DNA from: Guillardia theta CCMP2712
Taxonomy: Eukaryota > Cryptophyceae > Pyrenomonadales > Geminigeraceae
Length of the DNA stretch: 64,000 bases
Assembly (NCBI RefSeq): GCF_000315625.1
Contig: NW_005434597.1
Location: 15,924-79,923, forward strand
Direction: 5' to 3'
A program made the position numbers and the translations under genes. A model generated the notes under the pieces. It saw only the letters and a list, made by a program, of their open reading frames with translations, was not told the DNA's origin and ran no database searches. Shown here in pieces: positions 55,683 to 64,000 of the stretch. Position 1 is the stretch's first letter; every line of letters begins with the position of its first letter.

Positions 55683-57462
55683 ATGGCAGGGGAGGAAAGC
55701 GGAGGTGAAGGGGCATGGCTGCTAGGAGAGGAGAGGAGAACGCCAAGTGGAGCTCAGGAGTGGAAGGGAGGAAGGGAGGAGGAGGAGGCGGCGGCTGATG
55801 ACAGCATGGAAGGAAGTAAGGATGCCTGTCGAGGTGAGGGACGGCTTCTGAGTTCCCCCCAACCTGTGTCTTGTGTCTTGTGGTTGTGGCTAGCAGGCAG
55901 TGGAGTTGGCGCCATCGTGCTTGGGGCGAGCTTGGGCTTCTCGTCGCCGACCATGGCTGCAGTGTACAATGCGAGTCAAGGGGACGAAGGAAGAGGATGT
56001 GTTGATTGGCAAGGTCATGAAATATCAGAAAACGCAAAGATGCTCAACTGCGAGCTTGCGCTGTCAGACAGCATGTCGTCCTGGTTTGGCTCCCTTATCA
56101 ACATCGGAGCTCTTCTAGGAGCCATGGTGTCCTCCAGCCTGCTGGATCGCTTTGGCAAGAGGGCGGGGATGTTGCTGCTTCACAGTCTCTACGTCGTTGG
56201 GTGGGGTCTGTGTGCTGGGGCCCCTGGTCATGCAGCCACATCGTTGGCGAGAGCAGTGGATCGCGGGCAGGTTGTCATCATGCTGGTGCTCTCAAGGCTC
56301 TTCATCGGCATCGCCGTCGGCATCGCCTGCGCCTCCATTCCCAACTATCAAGTCGAACTTGCGCCTACGAATCTTCGAGGAGCGGTCGGGAGTCTCTTCC
56401 AGATCTCCGTCGTGCTGGGTCTCTTCTTCGTCTACCTCGCCGGCTGCTTCCTCGACTGGCGCTCCATGGCGGTCGCCCTGGTTGTACTCTCTGCTGGTGG
56501 CCTCCTCCTCCTCCTCTTCCTCCCCGAGACTCCCACCTGGCTAGCAAGGAAAGGCAGGTTGCGTGAAGCTCGCGCAGTGCTGGAACGAGCGAGGGGAGGG
56601 GGCGCTTACGATTTCGAGCTGAATGGACCACGAGAAGAGCAAGGAGTAGACGCCGGAGGAATCCTCAGCAAGAGATGCCGCAAGCCGCTGCTGATTGCCG
56701 TCGGGTTGATGTTTGTGCAGCAATGTGAGAACTTGTGTGTGGTGTGTGACTAGTCTGAGAGTTGGGGAGCAGGGAGCGGGATCAACGCGGTCATGTTCTT
56801 CTGCGGGAGCATCCTGCAGAGCGTGTTCTCGGACTCAGCGGAGGCAAACGAGTACTCCATCGGCATCCAAGCCCTCCAGGTCCTCGTTACACTCGTGGCT
56901 GCTCGCTTCATGGACTCGGTCGGTCGGAGGCCTCTGCTGCTGGTGGCAGCCCTTGGGCTGAGCTTGTCCTCGCTCTCACTCTCTCTTTTCTACCTCGTCG
57001 GCCAGCAGTGCGACTCTCAGGGCTGCTCGCAGGTCATCCCCAAGCCCGTCGCCGTCGCCTCCTTGTACGCTTACATCCTCTTCTTCTCCTGTGGCATGGG
57101 CGCCATCCCCTGGTTCATCCTGTGAGAGCGCGAGAGTCTGCCATTTCCTCAAGCCTGACGCATCTTGCAGCGGCGAGATCTCTCCTCCTCATGCACAAGC
57201 CAGCATCAGCGCCATCGCGACGTCAGTCAACTGGATCCTCTCCTTCTCCATCACCAAGTCGTTGGAGCCTCTGACTGAGCTGCTGGGCGGGGCTGGGGAG
57301 GGGCTGGGGAAGGTTTTTCTCTTCTACAGCTGCGTCTGCCTGCTGGGAGCCTGCTTCATCCACGCGTTCGTGCCGGAGACCAAGGGGAAGAGCTTCGAGG
57401 AGATTCAAGCGATGCTGCACGGAGAGAGCGCGGAGAAGCAAGATTTAAAAACAGCAGCATGA
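55683..57462 (+). CDS. MFS sugar transporter (GLUT/SUT type)
   Basis: Three exons with introns 56725-56772 and 57122-57170, both in phase. An acidic cytosolic N-terminus precedes about twelve hydrophobic segments (for example GVGAIVLGASLGFSSPT, WFGSLINIGALLGAMVSSSL, IMLVLSRLFIGIAVGIACAS). Family signatures are clear: DRFGKRAG after TM2, YQVELAPTNLRGAVGS, FLPETPTWL, QQWSGINAVMFF created across intron 1, DSVGRRPLL, PWFILGEISP created across intron 2, and PETKGKSFEEI at the end. It should move hexoses by facilitated diffusion or proton symport at the plasma membrane or an internal membrane. Confidence 0.92.
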
Positions 57463-57550
57463 AAATTGAAAAATCACAGCACGAAAATCGGAAAAAAGCA
57501 TCATGAAAATTGAAAAGAGCAGCACGAAGATTGAAAAACTGCAGCATGCG
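57450..57550 (+). repeat. Diverged 20-bp tandem repeat over the stop codon
   Basis: About five imperfect copies of GCAGCATGAAAATTGAAAAA cover the last two codons and stop of the sugar transporter and its 3' UTR. The stop codon itself is part of the first unit. Confidence 0.75.
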
Positions 57551-57656
57551 GTGAGCGAGAGGATTTTCTTTCTCTTCCTCTCCCTCTCATGATTCCCGTC
57601 AAATTTTGCCTGTAAACAAGTTTCCCTTCCACCTTGTCTGCTAGCACGTAAAACTC

Positions 57657-58053
57657 TCAGCGGTAGTAGAGCAGGAACGTTCGGATCTGCGACCTCAGCG
57701 TCACTCCAGCTCTCCTCCAGCTGTCGCTGCGCACCTGAAGGGGGGCGAGTTTGATCTTCTTGTGCTCCCCGACGGGTTCGCCTCGGAACAAGTGAGACCT
57801 GCTGGCCTGACTCTCCTCGGGCCTCCACCGCCTCCTCCTCTTCTCCATCTCCGAGCGCAACTGCGAGGGACTTGAGCCAAAGAAGGTCGAGGAAGCTAGA
57901 AGAAGCGAAAGACGCAGAAGACAGAGGGACAGGAAGAGGAAAGAAGCAAACACAAAGAGAGCTTCATGACAAGGTCACCTGGTTCCCGCTCAGCGTCAAC
58001 TCGTCGACCTTGAACGGATGCGAAAGATGAGCAACCTAACGACCGTCAGCACT

Positions 58054-58109
<56 letters not shown>

Positions 58110-61100
58110 CCCTTCTCACTGCCTCTCATCATCCGAACCTGCATTTCTCTCGCTCTCTCTCCTTCTTTTTCCTTACCTTGAACAATCTCGCCAACGACAC
58201 AGTCGCTGGTTGTGAAAGAGTTCCATGCTCGCCAATACCAAACTTGTGCGCAACTCGGAGGAGGACTGTATACTCCCCGTGCGTGTTGAGTGGCTGCTTC
58301 TCGATGGTGAGGATGGCGATGTTGGGGGGAAGGGAGTGAAGACTGCCGGAGGAGCTGTTGCACATCCTTGAGCCCTGTCGGATGGCAGAGGCGAGCTGGT
58401 GGGCCTTGCGGGAAGACGCGAAGAGCACAGGCTCCAAGTAGATCTCATCTTGAACTCGTCGGTACCTGCAGGAAGCTCCTCAGATTGTCTCCCCTCCCAT
58501 CCCCCTTCCCCTCCTCCCCTTGAACCATCATCATCTCCAGCTTCTCGTGCTCGTCTCTCCCTCTCCTCTCTCCTCTCGTCCTACCCCTCTGCTGCCGTCT
58601 CAGGCGAGGCGACAGCGAGCACATGCTTCCCTCGCACGACCAGCCCCTTGCCGATCCTGTACGGCTCGTGATGCACGTTATGATCCTCATCCTCCCAGTC
58701 ATAGGGGGAGATAGACTGCGACAATAATCACGTTCAACCACAAGCACCTCCCGCTCCTCCTCCCGCTCCTCCTCTTCTTTCAGCACCCTCCTCCTCCTCC
58801 TCTTCTTTCAGCACCTGGGTTTCATTCAGGGGCTCCTGAACTCCTCGATTGTCATCGAAGAGCAGTCGACGATGGACCATCAACTCTAGCTGCCCGTCTA
58901 CCAGACTTGTTCCTCCTTGGGCCCGGTCCACCAAGACAGCTACCTTGAAGGTCAGCAGGACGACCAGCGGGAGAGTAGAAGGGATGGCGAGAGGAGGTCA
59001 AGAATGGGAGGGAGGGGGGGAAGGGGTTAGAACCTAGCGAGGCCCAGGGGTCTTGGATTGCAATCATCGTGTTGACTGGAAAGAAATTCCCCGCCACAGG
59101 TTGCGTGACGTTGTAGCTGGGGACAGACGGGCGACATTGGGAGTCCTGGGCGTAGAGGGAAGTAGAGCACCTCCTCCTCTCCAAGATGTCTCGCCCGTTG
59201 GAGTCAGTGAGGAAGGAGGACGAGGACGAGATGTTGGTCTGAAACCGAGATATCACCTACCTCTGGGTCAGAGCAACTCACCCCTCCCTCAACCCCGTTA
59301 CCTCCTTGCCTTGCAGGTCCTCCACAGGAATCGGCCCCACAGTCCATTCAACTTCCACCTCCTTGGAGAAGGAGAAGAGGCGGACGGTCTGGATCGCCCA
59401 CTCGCTGAAGGTCTGGTGCACCTCCACAGAGCCCTTTCCTTCCTTCACCTTGATCGTCGCCCTGCAGTCTCTGCTCACACATCGCGCGTCCTGCCCGTCG
59501 GCTGCGGTGTGGTTGGGCCGGAAGATGTATGCTCCAGAGCGCTGCACGTTCTCGCCTTGAGCCGACTCATACCAGAAGAAGTTCTGCGAGAGCTCGATGC
59601 TCACTTGCTGCTCCTTGTTGAGGAACGAGGACAAGAGGCCGGAGGTCATGTTGAAAGTGACCTTGACAAATTTGTTCTCTACCACCAGCTGCTCCTCCGC
59701 TTCCTCCGTCCAGACCGCCTTCTCGAAGCGTCTTGGTGCCTCCTGCTTCTTCCGAGACTGATTCGGCTGGATCAGAAAGGCCCGGAAGCACAGGGGTGGG
59801 AGGAGAGCAGGGAAGGAGAGGACGAGAGACGAGGCGATATCGGCATGTTGCAGCTCCTGTAGCGAACTAGCGAGAGGAGTAGGAGGAAGAACATCTGACG
59901 CAATGACTTCACCCGTCTCAATCGCTGACACCTCTAGAGCCGATGAGTCCACAGGGACCCGGACCTGAAGCTGACGCTCAGCTGAGAGCGGGTTATATAG
60001 GACAACCACGAAGGAATCTCCTGCCCCGGAGGCCGAGGAGGAAGGCTGGCAGACAGTCTCGTTGAGTAGATGGCAGACCGTTAGAGACTTGTCCTTAGGC
60101 AGCCCCAGCATAGTTGCCATCCCCTCCTCAGCCGCCAAGTCTGCCACCAGACATCCAGCGGCCATTCGAGTGGCATAGTCGTATGCCACGTGCTGCATCT
60201 CAGTGCCGGAGACGGCGTCGTGATGCTGCGTGAGAGAGACGGCTGCTGCAAGAGGATCGACGTCTTGCCTGTCCATCCCGTACCAGAAGCGATACCATGG
60301 CTTTGACTTCCCCGCTCGCTTCAGTTGGGAACGCACATGCTTGTTGACAGGCAGGTCGGCGAGCAGCTGGATTTGACGCACAGCTTGCAAGTAGCCAGCC
60401 ATCTTCCTCTCATACCGCTTCAAGGTTGGTCGGCTCGTGAAAAAGCCCGTCCAGTAGGAGTTGTCGTCGTTAGCGAGGGGCATGAAGTCGTCTCGCTTCA
60501 CCGGCCACGTCAGGTTCTCCCGATGCTTCGCTGCCGTGTAGGTCGCGGGCGTGGAGTAGAACACGTTGACTCGACCGTCTTTGTTGACATGGTGGATGAT
60601 CTTATCCAGATTCTTGTACCATCCGTCTGCATTCTCATATTGGAAATCGCTTCCCATCAAGAACATGATGTTCTGTGTAGGTGTTCCTGCCGACCGAGTG
60701 TTGTTAGCATAGCGCAGAGCAGTCTCAACAAACTTGTCGACGTAGAACTTCACGTTCTCATCCTCCATGCACTCGTCATCCATCACGGGAAATCCGCCAT
60801 TGCACTGGTTCTGGTCGAAGCAGAACCCTGGCGGAGGCCCATACCCTCCGTCTAGAAACGCTCCGGTGAAGACTTGGGCGTCAGCTCCCCAGCTCGGCGA
60901 GGCCTGCCAGATCATCTCCATCTCGCGTCGCTCCGTCCGCCGCTTCGCCTCCTGCCAGTCAATGCGCGCAAAGTAGAGCGCGTCGAATCCCATCTCTGCC
61001 GACAGCAGCGACGCTTGGGTAGCCGAGTGTCCGAAGGGGTCGATCTGCCAGCCTATGCTCGGCTTGTAGTCAAACTGATCTTTCAGGAACCTGTGCCCGA

Positions 61101-61566
61101 AGGCCGTGTTTTCGATCATGCTAACAAAGTGTGTGCATGCCTCGTCGTGCATCGACCAGCCGCCATTGATGAACTCGAGTTGCCCCTTGTCCACCAACCC
61201 CTTCACGATCTCTCGTTTTTCGTCGCTTTGCTCAGTCCACCAACGTTGGAAGAAGGCTTGTTCCACGTACGTGAACTTTCTGTCCGCATTGAGCATGATC
61301 TCATCCAGCACGGTATCGAGGATGTACTGAACCCCTGCGTGCTGGATGGAGTTGTTCGCGCCGTAATAGTACTGGTCGACAGTCTTGAGCCATCCCACGT
61401 CGTCGTGGCTGTGGCAGATGAGGTGGACGTTGAGCCTGCCCTCCGAGGGAGCTCCCTGCGTCACACAGCCTGGTCGGTGCCGCAAGCTCTGCTCCTTCCT
61501 CCCTCCTCCCATCGGCAGTCCCGACGCCATAGCCACCCATACCGCCACCACAAACCCTCTCAGCAT
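57657..61566 (-). CDS. MAN2B1: Lysosomal-type alpha-mannosidase (GH38)
   Basis: The large first exon (61566-59278) starts with a signal peptide ([20 protein letters not shown]). It has the GH38 catalytic domain: zinc ligands in [19 protein letters not shown], nucleophile Asp in [28 protein letters not shown], and [15 protein letters not shown]. The C-terminal beta domains continue in smaller exons: [92 protein letters not shown], and a last exon ending [15 protein letters not shown], which matches the family's terminal EIRTFL block. Several NxT/NxS sites fit a lysosomal glycoprotein that trims mannose from N-glycans. Start, order and length fit MAN2B1-type enzymes. Confidence 0.92.
58046..58112. 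repeat. CTCCTG hexamer repeat in alpha-mannosidase intron
   Basis: Ten CTCCTG units (plus strand) in an intron near the 3' end of the minus-strand gene. Same hexamer as at 5249, 20185 and 27640. Confidence 0.9.
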
Positions 61567-62033
61567 AGCAACCCAATCATCCCCCTCATTCCCAGCACTA
61601 ATTTAATCTCCTGAGGCGGGCTAGGAAACTCATCACCCTCGTTCACTCGAGGATTTTGCCGTTCGAAGTTTCAAACATACACGCCTATCACCCCACCCCC
61701 TCCAGTACCTACATACCACCCACCATTTTCTCTTAAGATACCCCACCTTGATTTTTGTCTTGCCCCTTCTAGACTACCTTCATTTTGAACCTACATAGAA
61801 GGGGTACTTGCATAACCCCACCCACCTCCATGAAAAGCCTCAACGGACTTCTCAGACCCCAGTTTCACCACCCTCTATGCACTGACAGGAGCGAGAAGGA
61901 GAGGAGAGGAGAGGAGACAGAAGACAAGGAGACGAAGAGAGGAAGAAGAAGAGAAGAAGAAGAGTTGAACGGCGTTGGACGAACTTGCATCACACGAAGT
62001 ATACCATCTCTGATCCTTCATTCATTCCTCAAC
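61567..62033. promoter_or_regulatory. Divergent promoter region, mannosidase / kinase
   Basis: 467 bp between start codons. It contains TATCACCCCACCCCCTCC, CAGTACCTACATACCACCCA, AAGATACCCCACCTTG and GGGGTACTTGCATAACCCCA (61690-61825), several of them TACCCC-type. From 61890 it becomes purine-rich (GAGAGGAGAGG), probably the kinase 5' UTR. Confidence 0.5.
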
Positions 62034-64000
62034 ATGGACGCATATGAAGTTTTGGAGAAGCTTGGCAGTGGATCCTTTGGGACCATTAGAAAGATCGTCA
62101 GGAAGTCAGACAAGAAGGTCCTGGTCTGGAAGGAGATCCGATACGGTAGAATGAACGAGAAGGAGAAAAGCATGTTGGTAAGCGAAGTGAACATCCTCCG
62201 CGAGCTCAAGCACCCCAACATCGTTCGCTACAAGGTTAGGTCGCTCTCTTGTTCTATTCCTGTTGATTCCGCCTTGTCAGGATCGCATCATCGATAGAGA
62301 GAGTTCAACCATCTACATCATCATGGAGTTTTGCGAGAACGGCGATCTTGCTTCGGTAGGCCCCGCGCTCCCCTTGCGGCCTGGTGTGACGAGCTTTCTG
62401 CCAGGTCATTCGCAAGTACAAAAGATGCGGCAAGCGGGTTGAGGAGTCAAGAATCTGGACCTTGTTCTTTCAGATCGCCTGTGCCCTGCACGAATGCCAT
62501 TGCCGCAAACAGAAGATCCTTCATCGCGACATCAAGCCTGCGAACGTGTTCATTGACAGGAACAACGGCTTCAAGCTCGGAGACTTCGGGCTCGCAAGGG
62601 TGTTGAGCACGGAGACGCAGCTCGCCAAGACCAACGTGGGAACGCCCTACTACATGGCGCCAGAGCAAGTGAACGAGCTGCCCTACAACGAGAAGTGCGA
62701 CATCTGGTCGTTGGGCTGCCTCCTGTACGAGATGGCTGCCCTCGCCCCTCCCTTCGAGGCTGCCAACCAGCTCGCGCTGGCTGTGAAGATCAAGGCTGGA
62801 AGGGTGTCACGGCTGCCCGAGCAGTACTCGGAGGAGCTGAACCAAGCTGTGCGATCGATGCTGCAGCTGGACAGCGCCAAGAGGCCAAGCATCGAAGATC
62901 TCTTCAAGCTCCCCAAAATGCAGGAGCAGGCCGAGATCGCTGTCCGCAACGCGTCGGCTGTGCCTGCCCAGTACGTTGACCGATACTTCTCGAGCCAGAT
63001 GCGGAGGCTGCAGGCGAAGGAGGAGGAGATCTCGTCGAGGGCTCAAGACCTCGTCAACAAGGAGAAGGAGTTGCGAGGAGCCAAGTATGTGGACAGCGAT
63101 GAGATCAAGAAGAGAGAAGAAGACCTCAAGAAGAAGGACGAGGAGCTCAAGAAGAAGGACAAGGAGCTTTCCGAGATGACTTCATCCTTCCAAGAGCGAA
63201 TCAGAAACTTGGAGGCGAGAGAGAAGGCGGTGAGTTGTGCTGACGTGGCATCAGCCTGGTGTGACGCCTGCCGTCAGATGCTGGCGAGGGAAGAAGCCCT
63301 AGCGAGTCGAGACAGGAGCCTCAGCGACAAGGAGAAGCGGGTGGAGAGAGCCAAGCTCGAGTATCAGTCGCTGTGAGTTGACTTGTCGCATGCTGTGACG
63401 AGGTTGTCACATGACGGCAGGATGAGCGACCTGAAGAAGAGGAGGAAGGCGCTGGACGAGCAGATGGCGCGGGACCAGGACAAGGAGGCTGAGCGAAGAG
63501 ACTCGGGCGACTTGGAGTACCCGGAAGCGAAGAACCTCTTCGATGCCAACAAGGTCTCCTCCTCCTCGCCTGCTCCTCTCCTCTCACTTTCCTTCAGCAC
63601 GATAACTCAGAATTTGCTCACTGGAAGCTCGAGCGGCGCCACAGCTGCAGTGACGTGGAGTCGCCGATCCGATCGAGCTCAGAGCCGAAACGACAGGAGG
63701 AGGCGCCGGGGGGCTGCAACCCGAACCCGCAGTTTGCAGGGAGAGTGCGGGAGCTGCGAAGAATGTGCATGAAGAGCTCAGAGGAACCGCGATCTCCCAC
63801 TCCTCATCCTCGTCAGGGCTACTTGTTCGAGAAGGAGGAGGAGGACGGGAAGAAGAAGGAGGAGGTGGGTAGGAAGATGACGGTCGACAGCAAGCGGCAG
63901 GCGATCTATGGAGCACTGTTCGGGAAAAGAGCTGGAGGAAAGGGCGAGCTGACGTCCAACGACAGCGACAGCGAGGAAGACTCGAGCATCGCTCCTGTGC
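62034..64000 (+). CDS. NEK-type Ser/Thr kinase with coiled-coil tail, partial
   Basis: Starts MDAYEVLEKLGSGSFGTIRK at 62034. The kinase domain is complete over short introns: glycine loop GSGSFG, VAIK-like lysine in LVWKEIRYG, HRDIKPANVF catalytic loop, LGDFGLARVL for the DFG motif, VGTPYYMAPEQ activation segment and DIWSLGCLLYEMA. The layout is that of NEK2-like kinases. The tail is a charged coiled coil (RRLQAKEEEISSRAQDLVNK, KKREEDLKKKDEELKKKDKE), as in NEK2, followed by a Ser/Pro-rich exon (VESPIRSSSEPKRQEEAP) and EEDSSIAPV at the window edge. NEK kinases act in centrosome and cilium control. The gene continues to the right. Confidence 0.88.

Noticed and set aside
59053-59862. 269-codon plus-strand frame
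   Set aside because: Antisense shadow of the alpha-mannosidase coding sequence.

Overview
This is a eukaryotic nuclear window. Genes are dense, on both strands, and cut by many short GT-AG introns of about 45-60 nt, with a few apparent GC-AG ones. Two secretory N-termini carry an LRLRGG/LRLKGG motif after the signal peptide. One gene encodes a bipartite plastid presequence with a twin-arginine thylakoid signal, so the host is an alga with a secondary plastid. A cryptophyte such as Guillardia theta fits best; this is an inference from style, not a database match.

Left arm (1-28373). In order: an EF-hand/WD40 protein (minus); a double-SPRY protein (plus); a 554-aa coiled-coil protein (minus); a MIB/HERC2-SAM protein (minus); a secreted TPR-Sel1 protein (minus); a JmjC oxygenase (plus); a membrane-anchored coiled-coil protein (minus); a tiny ORF with a GC-AG intron (plus); a WDR76/Cmr1 homologue with an N-terminal PIP box (minus); a calmodulin-like protein (plus); a coiled-coil protein (minus); and an ABCG half transporter (plus) whose introns are filled with simple repeats. 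Exon chains were rebuilt by hand from splice sites and reading phase, so individual exon borders are tentative.

Middle (about 28677-45560) is a retroelement graveyard. A non-LTR-type element (about 29765-34671) encodes a reverse transcriptase, a C/H zinc finger and a restriction-like endonuclease domain, and is broken by frameshifts and a YADN active site. Its 3' tail, ending in a small hairpin and CTGCCAGTAAATCC, recurs at least 14 times in both orientations and includes a perfect 60-bp inverted repeat. Into one tail copy a Ty3/gypsy chromovirus (37408-43670) has inserted, with near-identical LTRs and a 5-bp ACCGG duplication. Its gag-pol nevertheless carries at least five lesions.

Right arm (46738-64000). 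An intronless 397-aa protein of unknown function; a multi-exon membrane protein (minus); a thylakoid-lumen protein (plus); a tandem GT32 glycosyltransferase (minus); a sugar transporter of the MFS (plus); a lysosomal-type GH38 alpha-mannosidase (minus); and a NEK-type kinase (plus) running off the end.

Two themes cross the window. A TACCCC/GGGGTA motif recurs in most intergenic promoter regions and also in the chromovirus LTR just upstream of its TATA box. The hexamer CTCCTG is expanded independently at four sites. I saw no rRNA, convincing tRNA or CRISPR array.
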